NCBI GenBank assembly: GCA_024138025.1
Contig: JAMXBD010000092.1
Location: forward strand, 310,001 to 374,000
Direction: 5' to 3'
Length of the DNA: 64,000 nucleotides
Source of the DNA: Combretum micranthum
Lineage: Eukaryota; Streptophyta; Magnoliopsida; Myrtales; Combretaceae
Of this stretch, positions 10,757-21,520 are shown one piece after another. The position numbers and the translations under genes are program-made. Positions within the stretch are counted from its first letter, which is position 1. Each line of letters opens with the position of its first letter. The notes beneath the pieces were generated by a model, which searched no databases, was not told where the DNA came from, and saw nothing but the letters and a program-made list of their open reading frames with translations.

Positions 10757-12694
10757 ATGTATCGAGTGTTTACAAAGTTGATTTTGTTCCTACAACTGCA
10801 AGTAATGATTTCTCTCATCTTCTTCTATGTCGTCTCGCTATCACATGCTCTGTCCATCGACTATTCTGCTTCCATTGGTAGTTATGATAGCATAACAACC
10901 AAGAATGAGAGAACTTCGGTCAACAATAGCCGGGGAAAGATTCAATACACTCTCAGATACACGTACTTCGAGCCGTTTCAACTTTGGGACAAAGGCTCTG
11001 GCCAACTCTTAGGTTTCAACACTAGTTTCGGTTTCACTCTGATCACTCAAAACCCAACAAACTACGCAGATGGGATGGCGTTTTTCCTTGCACCAAACGG
11101 TTCCAGAATTCCTCACAACATAACTAAAGGAGGAGCTTTTGGCCTGACAAGTGATGAAAAAGTTTTAAACTCAAGTGACAGCCCTTTTGTTGCCGTGGAA
11201 TTCGATGTGCACAGCAATCCATGGGATCCTCCAGGTGCGCATGTCGGGGTCGATATTAACTCTATGAGGTCTGTTGCAAATACATCATGGTTGAGGTCTG
11301 TTCATAATGAGGTCTGGATCACTTACAACCCGACATCATATAACTTATCGGTTGAATTTCGTGACTATAAAAATGAAACACAAGAAATCCAACATCTAAG
11401 TTACACGGTTGATTTGAGGTTGTGGCTACCCCAATGGGTCACTTTTGGTTTCACTGCATCAATTGACCCTCATTCCTATTTTAACTTTTTTTCTTGGAGT
11501 TTTAGTTCAAACCGGATGATTGCTACCAAAACCGCAAAAAGCCACCGAAAAAATGAAATGGAAAAAATGATAGGGCCAATAGCTGGTGGATGCCTTTCGG
11601 TAATTGGCTTGGCAATAACTTGGCTCTGTTTGTGGAGGAAGAATAGAAGAGATAGGGAGCGTGAGGATTTGTTTCATCAATATATTGGCCAAGAGTTTTC
11701 CACTGGAACAGGACCGAAGAAATTCTCCTATGGCGATTTGTCAAAAGCAACAAATAACTTCAAGCCTGAACAAAAGCTAGGAGAGGGGGGATTTGGTGGT
11801 GTTTATAGTGGATTTCTGAAAGACGCATACCGATATATCGCAGTTAAGAGGATATCAAGCAATTCAGAGCAAGGAGTGAAAGAATACGCATCAGAAATAA
11901 GGACAATCAGTCGGTTAAGACACCGCAATTTAGTGCTGCTACTCGGTTGGTGTCATGAAAAACAAGAGTTGTTGCTTGTGTATGAGTTCCTGCCGAATCG
12001 AAGTTTAGATTTTCATCTGTTCAGAGTGCACCACTTGTTACCATGGGAAAAAAGATATAGAATAGCTCAGGGGGTGGCTTCTGCATTGTTATATCTGCAA
12101 GAGGAGTGGGAACAATGCATCGTGCACAGAGACATAAAATCAAGCAATATCATGCTTGATTCCGATTTTAATGCAAAACTTGGTGATTTTGGGCTGGCAA
12201 GACTAGTGGACCATGCAAAAGGAGCACGAACAACAATTTTGGCAGGGACAAAAGGCTACATGGCCCCTGAATGTGCTACAACTTTTAGAGCAACAAAAGA
12301 GTCAGATATATACAGCTTCGGAATACTATCCTTGGAGATTGCTTGTGGAAGAAGAGCAATAGACCTTTCAGCAGAGGAGGATCGTATTGTATTGGTTGAA
12401 TGGGTAAGGGAACTTTATGGAAAGGGAAAAATCCTACAAGCAGCGGATCCAAAACTGCTTGAAGAATTTGATGAGCATCAGATGATGCGCTTACTGATTG
12501 TGGGGCTCTGGTGTGCGCATCCCGAGAGCCGTCTCAGGCCTTCCATGAAGCAAGTATTTAGCATACTTGATTTTGATGCCCCGTTGCCTGATTTCCCTCC
12601 TAAATTCCTCACAACAACCTATTACCAACCATCCGTGAGATTTGCTCAATTGCACTCAATTTCATCCACGGAAGTCTCGGAGGCAGATCAATAA
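10757..12694 (+). CDS. L-type lectin-domain receptor-like kinase (LecRK), intact
   Basis: Predicted plasma-membrane receptor kinase of 645 residues with no intron, normal for this family. I chose ATG 10757; the frame is open back to 10721, but that codon is TTG. Order of parts: hydrophobic signal peptide (first about 30 residues); legume-lectin domain (about 33-260) with GMAFFLAP and the metal-site motif EFDVHSNPWDPPGAHVGVD; transmembrane helix (about 271-293, GPIAGGCLSVIGLAITW); cytoplasmic Ser/Thr kinase with the glycine loop LGEGGFGGVY (about 343), AVK lysine (about 364), HRDIKSSN (about 457), DFG (about 476) and GYMAPE, all intact. The family binds extracellular ligands such as extracellular nucleotides or carbohydrates and signals in defence and development; the ligand here is unknown. 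It looks closest to the LecRK clade IX-type proteins, but that is a guess. It is the only undamaged host gene here. Confidence 0.95.
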   Translation: MYRVFTKLILFLQLQVMISLIFFYVVSLSHALSIDYSASIGSYDSITTKNERTSVNNSRGKIQYTLRYTYFEPFQLWDKGSGQLLGFNTSFGFTLITQNPTNYADGMAFFLAPNGSRIPHNITKGGAFGLTSDEKVLNSSDSPFVAVEFDVHSNPWDPPGAHVGVDINSMRSVANTSWLRSVHNEVWITYNPTSYNLSVEFRDYKNETQEIQHLSYTVDLRLWLPQWVTFGFTASIDPHSYFNFFSWSFSSNRMIATKTAKSHRKNEMEKMIGPIAGGCLSVIGLAITWLCLWRKNRRDREREDLFHQYIGQEFSTGTGPKKFSYGDLSKATNNFKPEQKLGEGGFGGVYSGFLKDAYRYIAVKRISSNSEQGVKEYASEIRTISRLRHRNLVLLLGWCHEKQELLLVYEFLPNRSLDFHLFRVHHLLPWEKRYRIAQGVASALLYLQEEWEQCIVHRDIKSSNIMLDSDFNAKLGDFGLARLVDHAKGARTTILAGTKGYMAPECATTFRATKESDIYSFGILSLEIACGRRAIDLSAEEDRIVLVEWVRELYGKGKILQAADPKLLEEFDEHQMMRLLIVGLWCAHPESRLRPSMKQVFSILDFDAPLPDFPPKFLTTTYYQPSVRFAQLHSISSTEVSEADQ

Positions 12695-12914
12695 ATCACG
12701 CCAATACTACAGTGTTCTTCCATGAATTCCTCCTGATTAGCAGCTTTTATTTTCTTCTTTTTTTTTTTCTTTAATATATATGCAAGTTTTGATGTAAATA
12801 AGGTTGTCATTCAAAAATATGAATCTGAATTTGTTGGCATTTATTTAAATACCGAGATAATGTCATGAACTTCGTATAAACTATGATAGTCGGAAGCTTT
12901 TTGTCTGCACACAA
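12695..12914. terminator. 3' flank of the receptor kinase
   Basis: About 220 bp of T-rich sequence (TTTTATTTTCTTCTTTTTTT near 12746-12768, then AATATATATGCAAG) between the kinase stop codon and the first LTR copy of gypsy A. It probably holds the 3' UTR and polyadenylation site, but no canonical AATAAA is visible. Confidence 0.3.
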
Positions 12915-13445
12915 TGACGCAGCGGAAGAAATTAAATTTATCATGATCGCTGATTCTGCAAATACCCAGAAAGTGAATATTAGAATAACATCAAAATCCA
13001 TGGAATCATGCATGATTGTCGGAAGATGAACTTCTATATGTCTATTAATTTTGAGAACGCCCAGACAAATAGGCATCAAAATTCGAAAACTCAATAAGAG
13101 TGTGAATTTTAGAAAAAGAATAATTATTGCAATATGATGATTCACACACGAATACCAAAAAACAATCTTTCATCAACCTATTGATTCCATAGAATACCAG
13201 AAGAGATATGAGAGACAAAAATATATTTTTATTCCATCATAATTCTTTGTCTCAACATTTACAAGTCTAGTATAGTTTATTTATAACATTGAAATGGAAT
13301 CTAATTAAATGACTTCATATAAATAAAATGATATTAACTCTATTAAAAAACATTATGCTCCTATTACATTAACATGAATCCTATTAGATCTAGAAAAAGA
13401 AATTGTAATATTCCTAAAATAATAATATGTTCTTCATGTCCTGCA
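12915..13445 (-). repeat. Gypsy A LTR, copy 1 (outer, 3' LTR)
   Basis: About 531 bp, TG...CA on the plus strand (TGACGCAGCGGAAG to CATGTCCTGCA). Homologous along its length to the copy at 13548-14099. Both share the same subsections: TCTATATGT, AGACAAATAGG, CCATAGAATACCAGAAGA, TATATTTTTATTCCAT, and a run of ATTAA/CTATT words at the end. On the minus strand a purine-rich tract (CCTTGAGGAAGGTGA) directly precedes it, as a polypurine tract precedes a 3' LTR. No target duplication was found. Confidence 0.7.
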
Positions 13446-13547
13446 TCACCTTCCTCAAGGTAGACAAAATTCTCTTTCGAATTTTCATAATCGGCTTGCC
13501 TTCATGGTGTGATGATATCCCAAGACGGATGTCGACTCTGTACCAAC
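13446..13547 (-). mobile_element. 102-bp internal remnant between the two LTR copies
   Basis: On the minus strand it starts with a primer-binding-site-like TGGTACAGAG and ends with a polypurine-like tract, with nothing coding between. It is what remains of an internal region after a very large deletion, or the product of unequal recombination between tandem elements. Confidence 0.55.
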
Positions 13548-14099
13548 TGACGTAGCAGAATTCTACAAATATCTAAAAAATGACGATTGATAAAATCTAA
13601 ACCATTGAATCACGCACGATTATCAGAAGACAATCTTCTATATGTGTGTTGATTCTCAGAATACATAGACAAATAGGAATCAAAATTTGAAAACTCCATA
13701 AAAGTGCGAATTTTGGAAAAATGATAAGCATTGCAATTTGTTGATTTATGTGCAAATACCAGATAACAATTTCTATCAACTTGTAGATTCCATAGAATAC
13801 CAGAAGATATAGGAGAAGAAAATATATTTTTATTCCATTAGAAATATTTATCTCAACTTTATAAGTCTAGTCTATTTATAGAATTGAAATGGAATTTAAT
13901 TAAATGACTTGATATAAATAAAATGACATTAATCCTATTAAAAAAGATTATGTTTCAATTAAATTAATATTAATCCTATTAAAAAGATACTACTGTTGTT
14001 AAAATAACATTAATTCTATTAAATGTAGAAAAACAAATTGCAATCTTTCTAAAATAATAATATTTTCTTTTATGGTTGCACTTTGTTATGCACCTCGCA
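13548..14099 (-). repeat. Gypsy A LTR, copy 2 (inner)
   Basis: About 552 bp, TGACGTAGCAGAAT to ATGCACCTCGCA. A TATA box for minus-strand transcription is visible (TATAAATAGA on the minus strand, about 13868-13878). On its low-coordinate side, at 13536-13545, CTCTGTACCA is the complement of an initiator-Met primer-binding site. On its high-coordinate side the minus strand has the purine tract CATGGGGAGAATGA. So this LTR is at once the 3' LTR of the element to its right and the 5' LTR of a 102-bp remnant to its left. Confidence 0.7.
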
Positions 14100-14289
14100 T
14101 CATTCTCCCCATGTTGGACAAAATGTGCCATCGAATTCTTGTCTTATGGACTATATTCAATGTAAGGAATGAGATGTTTCACATTAAATATACCATCAGT
14201 TCAAAAGTGGCCGAGTTGTTTCTATTTGTATGCAGTAGAGTTGATCTTCTCAATTACCTCAACTAGTCTAATTACTCTTCATATCAATA

Positions 14290-14755
14290 CTCTCTTTGGT
14301 TACCTCCTTTCCTACCATGTCCGAAACAACATTTGAATCCTACAGCTCTTCTTCAAATTTGGCAAAAGACAGCATGCTACTACAACCACTTTGATTCATA
14401 CTTTTGGACTCAGCAGGCCCTTTATTAGCAATCAACATAATTTTTACTCCCTTATGCACAAATTTATAAGTATTAGCTCTACCATCATGCGTCACATTCC
14501 TATCATATTGCCACGACCTCCTAATGGCAAGTATTCATTGCAACTACATCACACCATATAAAATCTTTATATACAAAAGCTATGGAAAATGAAACCAACA
14601 CCCATTTAGAAAGAGTTACCTCACTCCTTTTCTTTAGCCATGCCAACTTGTACGACTTAGAGTATGACTTAGGTTTAATGCCTAATTTCTGTACTGCCTT
14701 TGTTGATATGATGTTCTCATGGCTATCATAATCTATTATGAACCTACACACCTTG
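14290..14755 (-). pseudogene. Gypsy A aspartic protease fragment
   Basis: 14521-14751 reads CRFIIDYDSHENIISTKAVQ, matching the retropepsin-like region of chromovirus-type gypsy elements, where the family has Asp-Ser-Gly or Asp-Gly-Gly after the hydrophobic beta strand. Here the catalytic triad is damaged (DYDS). A short MNTCH ends the open part. Downstream, in broken frames to about 14290, words typical of the tail of this domain can still be read (a GRPW-like box, a KFVHKG-like box). Confidence 0.7.
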
Positions 14756-14925
14756 CCCTAAATTGTGTAGGTAAACCAAAAGATGTTTGTTCTCAACCAA
14801 TCTTCCTCAACAGCTTTAGGAATCATATAGGACCTCCTCACCACTAAAGTCTCCTTTCTATGCCCGGTTAGAATCTCTTCTTCAACAAATTCTATATTAA
14901 AAACTAGGCTTCCATCACCAACAGC

Positions 14926-15950
14926 CTAAAGAACAGCCTCATTCCCCTCTTCTTTATCATCAAAAACAGGGTTTTCATGAGAGCAAAGTGCCTTTTTTTT
15001 TTTTTTTTTTCTGCACTCTAACTGTCGATGGCTACTCTCACCACACTTGAAGCATTTGATCCCACTAGTGCTAAGACCATTAGTATTTGGTTTATTAACG
15101 TGACCATAGTTGTTGTTATCTAGGCCTCCACTTCCAGCATGGTTCACCTCATCGCTACTACTACCGCCCCTACTACCGAATATTCCACTACTAGCCATAC
15201 TACTTCTTGATTGTCTCTACTGTTACTCAACAATCAACGCCCTCTGGTGTGCTACTGATACATTAACAGGGTCAAATAAATTGATCGTATCCTAAATCTA
15301 CATCCTCAAACCCCCGATGTATCAAGCAACTAACTAATCATCTGTCTCTTGAATTTCATTCCTACCTATCAACTGGTAAAATTTAGACGTAGAAACATCA
15401 ACTGATCTACTGTCCCATTTCAGATTTTGTAGTCTTTTATACATGATGCATTGAAAGTTGTAGGGCAAAAATGCCATCATAAGTGCTTCTTCATCTTCTC
15501 CAATGAGGTGATTTTTTACTTTCCCAGCCTAATTCGGGTTAATTTCAACCACTGCCAACACGCTGTGGGCTTACCACGCAATCTGGTTGCTACTAGCTGC
15601 ACCCGCTTGTTCTTAAGGACCCCTTTGAACTCTAGGATCTCCTCAATCATGGCTAACCAATTCAAGATTTCCTCTAGTTGGAGGCTACAATGAAACTTCG
15701 GTATCTCCATTCTCATACCAAGTTCCCAACATCTATGGTCTTCCTCTACATGAGGCTTACCACGCTTGCACGGTACTTCATCATGCTGTTCATCCTCCTC
15801 AGTAGTAGGGAATCATCCTCTGCCTTATCCATATCTAGCATCGGATTAGGGTTTTGGTCCCCATTTAGGGTTTTCATTCCTTTGGTTCCCCATCAACACA
15901 CCCATTTTTTCTAGTAATCGGTCAAACCACCTCCAACCAACATTCTAAGG
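14926..15950 (-). pseudogene. Gypsy A gag, broken
   Basis: Structural protein of a Ty3/gypsy element. 15516-15716 encodes a piece of the Retrotrans_gag domain (LNWLAMIEEILEFKGV, then RLRGKPTACWQWLKL), where the family has a Trp-rich AAAWWQQL-type core. 14926-15198 encodes a Ser/Gly-rich linker and a CCHC zinc knuckle (CFKCGESSHRQLEC) followed by a run of lysines from a T homopolymer at about 14993-15012. Stops and frameshifts separate the two pieces. Further upstream (about 15900-16030) short open pieces resemble the N-terminal coiled part. Confidence 0.75.
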
Positions 15951-16097
15951 CCCCATCCAGCCGCTCATCAATCATTTGCCTAATCCTTCAATCTACATCA
16001 TCACGATCGTAGATCTCATCCATTGCAACACAATGTTGATTAGCTTTCCTATGGAATATCATTGTTATAAAAAGCGAACGCAGCTCTAATACCAAAC

Positions 16098-16860
16098 TAA
16101 CATAGCAGGTAATTAAGGATTTTAGGGATTTATCACAAGCTAAGTATTCATGTGCGAATCAACGTCTTGTGATAAATCCCTAAAATCCCAAATCATTTGT
16201 TACGTCACACAAACTTCATAGATTACAATGCTTGCTCAATACAGCATAGAAAAGAAGAAACAGAATTCACTTACCATCATTTGGTGAGATTATTTATGCA
16301 TGAGTTTTTCATATTTTCAATAGGAACAAACTTCGGTTCTATTAACAAGAAGGAAAAAATTTTAGTTTTTATCTCTACATCAATAGACTATTTCATCTGG
16401 ATAACTTAAAGATTTTCTAACCGTGAAGCGTGATTAAGAAACATATAAAGAAATCTCTTCAATTATTTGAAGTGGGCTAACGAGCATATTTGTTTCCGTT
16501 CTTGTTGTCGTTAGTATATGGAGGGTAGTGAACAAGTGAAAAAAGTAGAATTCATTTAAATGGTGTAAAATTAGCAATCCATTGTGAATTGCTAAACATG
16601 ATTTTTAAATTCAAAGCTACCATGTACCAAATAAATATATCAATTTCCCGCTAAGCAAGACATCTTTATTGTCATTTCATTCTCTATAGTGAAAACATGG
16701 AAACAAAATTCAAAAGAAAATATGTAAAAGAGTATAAAATTGCTTTTCAACTTAAATATAAAGTTTTCTTTTTCCCATTTTTGTCTGTAAGTTCATCCTT
16801 TTATGAGGAAATGGAAAAGAAGGATGAAGAGTCATATGCTTGGTTCAATAGGTTCCATCA
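16098..16860. other. Spacer between gypsy A and gypsy B, with hairpin
   Basis: Expected position of the 5' LTR of gypsy A. Only the first bases (TAACATAGCAGG) resemble the LTR start TGACGTAGCAG; after that the sequence is unlike the other LTR copies. It contains a perfect inverted repeat (16117-16188, separate entry). The rest is AT-rich and non-coding; the open frames at 16197-16409 and 16697-16879 look accidental. Confidence 0.4.
16117..16188. repeat. Perfect 23-bp inverted repeat with 26-bp loop
   Basis: The left arm at 16117-16139 (starting GGATTTTAGGGATTTATCAC) and the right arm at 16166-16188 are exact reverse complements over 23 bases. The loop is TAAGTATTCATG-containing DNA of 26 bases. 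It begins about 20 bp after the primer-binding-site complement of gypsy A. As RNA it would fold into a long perfect stem. Confidence 0.9.
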
Positions 16861-17640
16861 CTATAGGGCCCAAGGATAGTGAAAAGAAGAGTTTGATCCT
16901 GATATGAGTGATTGCTTCGGTTCATAGTGCCTATCGATTTGAGGGTGATATGTTGTACTGAAATGCAATTTTGTACTCATGCACTTTTGCAAGCTATTCC
17001 AAAGCTTTGACACAGACCTAGGATCTTGATCTAATACTATCTCGATAGGTACTCCATGTAAACGCACTATCTCTCGTATGTAGATCTTAGCCAATTTGTC
17101 CATCAAATATATCATGTTGATAGGCAAGAAGTGAGCAAACTTTTGTAAGGTGATCAACAACAACCCATATGGCATCGTAGCTAGTGGAGGTCCTTGGTAA
17201 TCCACATACAAAATCCATTGTGATTTGATCCCACTTCCATTTAAGTATTAGTTGTGGTTTCAAGAATTCCCCTAGCCTTTAATGTTCTACTTTGACTTGT
17301 TGGCATACAGGGCATTTTGACACATATTGAGCCACATCTTTCTTCATTCCATTCCACCAGAAGTGACTCTTGAGATGCTAGTACATTTTGGTTCCTTTAG
17401 GATGTACTGTATATCTCGAATTATGTGCTTCATCCATGATTTCTTTTCTCATTTCCTTATCATCAAGCATACACAACCGTCGTTTCATCCTCACAGCATC
17501 TTCTTCATCTATTACAAAATCAGTATGCTTTCCTTCTTGTACTTCCCTTTTTATCTTCTGTATCACCTTATCATACCGTTAAGCTTCTCTTACCCTTTCC
17601 ACCAATGTTTGTTCCATAGCTAAATTTTCAATTTTCTACC
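16861..17640 (-). pseudogene. Gypsy B integrase, truncated and broken
   Basis: Minus-strand Ty3/gypsy integrase, which inserts element cDNA into the genome. 17566-17378 carries the end of the zinc-binding approach (RLCMLDDKEMRKEIMDEAHN, then YTVHPKGTKMY). Broken frames around 17240-17340 continue with the HHCC part. 17211-16861 carries the catalytic core: FAHFLPINM, REIVRLHGVPIEIVLDQDPR with the second Asp, and FSTTYHPQIDRH where the family has HPQTDGQSER. The catalytic Glu segment is missing. The sequence stops matching near 16861, so the C-terminal third is lost. Confidence 0.8.
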
Positions 17641-17831
17641 TCCATATCTTGTCCCACAAACTCTATCCTCAACTTCTCGAATTGTTTTGTCAACTCTTTC
17701 TATTTGGTCAACAATGAAGCTATTTCTCCATGGTTCTTGCGACTTAAGGCATTAGCAATAGCATTGACCTTCCTTGGGCAGTAGTTGATTCTAAGATCAT
17801 AGTATTTGATAAGCTCTAACCATCTCCTTTG

Positions 17832-18960
17832 CTAAATGTTTAGCTCTTTCTGTGTAAACAAGTACTTAAGGCTCTTATGATCGGTGTTTATTTCACATCT
17901 CTGTCCATATAAGTAGTGCCTCCACAACTTGAGTGCAAGCACTGCAGTGGTCAACTCTAGATCTTGTGTAGGATAGTTTTGCTCATGATGCATTAACTGA
18001 TAGGAAGCATATGCAATCACCTTCCCTTCTAGCATTAATACACACCTATGGCTATTCCTTGAAGCATCACTATACACTATGTACGGCTTCTCTAGGTTCG
18101 GCAGGACTAAGATGGTTGTTGACATAAGTTATTGCTTAAGTTCCCAAAAACGTTATTCTCTTTTATCTATCTAAATGAACTTCTCGTTCTTTTGCATCAA
18201 CTGGGTCAGACGCTGAGGTATCTTGGAAAAATCCTTTTACGAACTTCCAGTAATAGCTAGCCAATCTAAGAAAACTTCTCACTTCGGTTAATGTCTTTGG
18301 TTGTTGCCATTCCATGGTTTCCTTAATCTTTCCTGAGTCAACTGCTATTCCATCATTGGACACGACATGTTCTAAAAAGGATATTTCATTCAACCAAAAA
18401 TCACATTTTGACAACTTAGCGTACAATTTATGCTCCCTTAGTGTTTGTAGTGCCATGATCAAATACTCTTCATGCTTTTAAGGGGTGGCAGAGTAAATCA
18501 AGATATTATCGATGAAGACAATCGCACACCTATCCAAAAGCGGTTTGTACACTTTATTCATGAGATCCATAAAGGCAGAAGGTGCATTTGTTAACCTGAA
18601 CGACATTACTAAGAACTCAAAATGTCTATATCGCGTTCGAAAAGCGGTCTTTGGTACGTCTTCTAGTTTAATCCTTAACTAATAATACCCATATCGTAGA
18701 TCGATATGCGAAACATGTTAGCTCCTTATAGCTGGTCGAACAAATCATTGATCCTTGGAAGAGGATATCGGTTCTTGATGATAACCTTATTAAGCTCTCA
18801 ATAGTCAAGACACAATCTCATCGACCCATCTTTCTTTTTCATGAATAGAACAGGTGCTCCCCATGGTGACACATTAAGGCGGATAAATCCTTAATCCAAA
18901 AGTTCCTGCAATTGCTTCTTTTTCTCTTTTAGCTCGATTGGTGCCATACGATATGGGGCT
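17832..18960 (-). pseudogene. Gypsy B reverse transcriptase and RNase H, broken
   Basis: Minus-strand pol core that copies element RNA into DNA. The RT fingers and palm (about 18960-18480) can be read only in pieces with many stops: [15 protein letters not shown], then RLCLDY and NRYPLPRINDLFDQL. 18462-18163 holds the RT thumb (LREHKLYAKLSKCDFWLNEI, FLRLASYYWKFV). 18125-17832 holds RNase H with [25 protein letters not shown] and [11 protein letters not shown], which are the Asp-Glu-Asp landmarks. Frameshifts and stops leave no continuous frame. Confidence 0.8.
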
Positions 18961-19209
18961 TTTGATATAGGCTCGGTATTTGGCATAAGGTCAATTTCGA
19001 AGTCGATCACCTACTTTGGTGGCAGTTCGGGCAATTCTTATTGGAAAACATCGGAAAACTCGTTCACTATCGATATATCCTCTATATTAGGCTTTTCTTT
19101 CTCTTCCTCTGCTGCATTTATGCTACTTTCCTCTTCTACTTCAAGTTCTCCATCTTTCAACAACTCAAATGAACTCAACCTTTGTTCCTTCATCGACTCT
19201 CCATTGAAC

Positions 19210-20770
19210 ATCACTTCTCACCCTTCACTATCCATGAAGCTCACTCTTTTCTTACGACAATCTACTATGTCTTTGGCACATGTTAACCAACTCACACCTA
19301 GAATTAATTCATACCTGTTCATATCTAACACTATGTAAGTCTGCGGTGTCCATGGATTTCTAGAGGGCATCCTTCCAGCATTTCCCTGGTCGTCACGATG
19401 CAACCCAGGGGTGTCTTAACTTGAAAACTAGAAATCATAGAGGTTATAGGTAACTCGGTTTTCCTAGCCAAGCTAGTGGTTACAAACAAGTGGGTGGCAT
19501 CGATATTGAACAAGGCATAAGCAGTCTCATTAACTATTCGTATGGTTCCTGTTTTTAACATACTTTGGTCACTAACAATTCTATACTTTATACTATAATT
19601 CTAACTCCCTAGTACCATTTACTAAACAAATTTTCTTAATTAAACATTTAAGGTAATGTTAACTAAGCTTTAAGACTGACCTGAGACTAAGCCGGAATCA
19701 TGATCTACTTGGTCTTCCAAAGCAGCAAGCCCGTACTCGTCATCCCTAGCTTCTTTGCATACCCATCATCCTTTAAGATTATATATCCTCATCCCATGAA
19801 CTGATGTTCCAAAGTGGTGGCTATTACTACCTCCGTCTTCGTTCTTCACCGGCGTTGATCCTCCTAAGGTGTTGGATTGCAACTGTGGGCATGACATTGG
19901 ATAATGCCTTCCTTTAGATTCTAACAGGAAATCTTCACTTTACTACTTCCTTTCTTGGCACTTACAATCTCTTTGAAGCTTCCAACAATCTTGAACTTCT
20001 TTGTCTTAAATCCAGAACTAGATCCCTCATAGGGCTTCTTTCTGAAGACAAGCACTTTCTTTTATGAAGTTATTGTCTTTAACTCTTCGTTGTGTCGATA
20101 TGACTCAGGGGCATACTAGAGCAATCGACTAATCATACTCTTCTATGGTACATCCTTTCTGAGCGATGTGTATGAAGTTCGTACTGTATTGTACTCATAC
20201 ACTACTTAGAAAGTAGTTCTCTAGGACTTCGTAGTGGATGATTTCCCAAGTGATCGAGCTTGGTCACTCCCTGCTATTTGAATCCTACCTTGTTTTGGCA
20301 TTGAGCTGTAAAAGATATCCCATAACTTAAACATAGGTGATCAGGAACTTCGAAAGCTTAAAAAGATCTCTCCACTTGGGATAACCAGTCATCTACCTCA
20401 TTGAGTTTTCCAAATGCTCCTTTAAAACATCTATTACTTTTTATGAAATCTGGAAGCATGCTTTTGTATGGTCTAAAGAGGTAGCGGTGGTGGCAATGGA
20501 GTAGTTTGTGATTAAGCAGCCGATGGTGCAGGTGCTCCTTGAGCAACTCCTTGTGCATTGGCATTAAGGATCGGTGCAGGTGCTGACGCATGTTCATTTT
20601 GTTGTTGAAGGAAGGCATTCAGAAGATTGGCCAGTTATCCAATAGCGGCCATCATATCTCCTAGTGGGGCTTGCTCTTGTGGTTAAGGTTACATAATCGA
20701 AGGGTTCGCTTGCTCGGGTGGGTTATTAGACTCACATTGCTCATGATTCCTTGTTCTTCTTGAGCAATTG
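19210..20770 (-). pseudogene. Gypsy B gag and protease, broken
   Basis: Minus-strand 5' half of gypsy B. Gag: 20618-20358 has a Gln/His-rich leader and FKGAFGKLNEVDDWLSQVER, the conserved start of the gypsy gag core (family: a DPLxAxxWLxxxE motif). Protease: 19561-19331 reads GTIRIVNETAYALFNIDATH, where the family has the catalytic DTGATH; the Asp is replaced in this copy. 19403-19218 has the protease tail DMNRYELILGVSWL and DCRKKRVSF. The two parts are separated by stops, and a zinc-knuckle region around 19850-19900 is unreadable. Confidence 0.75.
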
Positions 20771-21520
20771 TTGTCACATTTTCGTTTCGTGTAAGCTTTT
20801 GTTATATTTTACTTAATCATTTTTATGAGAAATTAGCGGAAAATACGAAGTCATTTAAAAAAAATATTATTCTAGTGAAATCTCAATCTAAATTAAGGAA
20901 AGAAAATTTGAAACACCAAATCTTAATTAGGAACTTAATGAAATTTTCATTAATTCAAATCACATTACAAAGTTCCATAGTAAGACACATAAATAAGATG
21001 ATAACATACATAACATGTCACATAAGGCCATCTATTTAGTTATAAGGCTAGCTTAATCTTGATTCGAAATATAGATAATTGTTCTAACAACACAACCCAT
21101 TCTTTAAAGGAGCACACTTCAAAGTTCATTTAGATTGTCTAGGATGTGCTCACGTTCTTGAACTTCCTTAGTTCTCCTTCAAATGGAGTGGAAAATAGGA
21201 GGGGGCAATAGCACAAGAATCACGCCAAACCAAGGAGAAAGAAGAGAAAAAAAAAAAAAGAGAGAAAAATGAGAGGAGATGTATGGTGTGAAATTGTGAC
21301 ATGAATGGGGTATATATAGACATGATGGAGTGTTCTAGAGGATGTTAAAATAAATAAAAAAAACATTTGGCAACTGCCTTTGCTACATGCAGCAGGTGTA
21401 ATAACTTGTCCAAGAAGGGCAAAAGAGTGAAAAAAATTCAAATTGAAGTAACAACATATCTTTAGGCATCATAGGTTGTATGTATAGGATTTAGGCTATA
21501 GTTTGTAGGATATATGTGTA
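20771..21520 (-). mobile_element. Probable 5' LTR and leader of gypsy B
   Basis: Beyond the gag start the sequence is non-coding. TTAGCGGAAAA at about 20832 resembles a gypsy LTR edge. On the minus strand a TATA box (TCTATATATACC, about 21307-21318) is followed by a leader of C/T-rich DNA (complement of the A/G-rich 21230-21280 block), the arrangement of an LTR promoter. No second copy is present in the window because the element is truncated at its other end. Boundaries are estimates. Confidence 0.35.

Larger units (their letters stand above)
14100..16097 (-). mobile_element. Gypsy A internal region, gag and protease only
   Basis: Minus-strand Ty3/gypsy body. It begins at a primer-binding-site complement CTCTAATACCA (16084-16094; TGGTATTAGAG on the minus strand, close to the initiator-Met tRNA 3' end), runs through gag (about 15940-14926) and protease (14755-14300), and ends at the polypurine tract by 14100. 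Reverse transcriptase, RNase H and integrase are absent, so at least 3 kb of pol is deleted. The element cannot move by itself. Confidence 0.75.
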
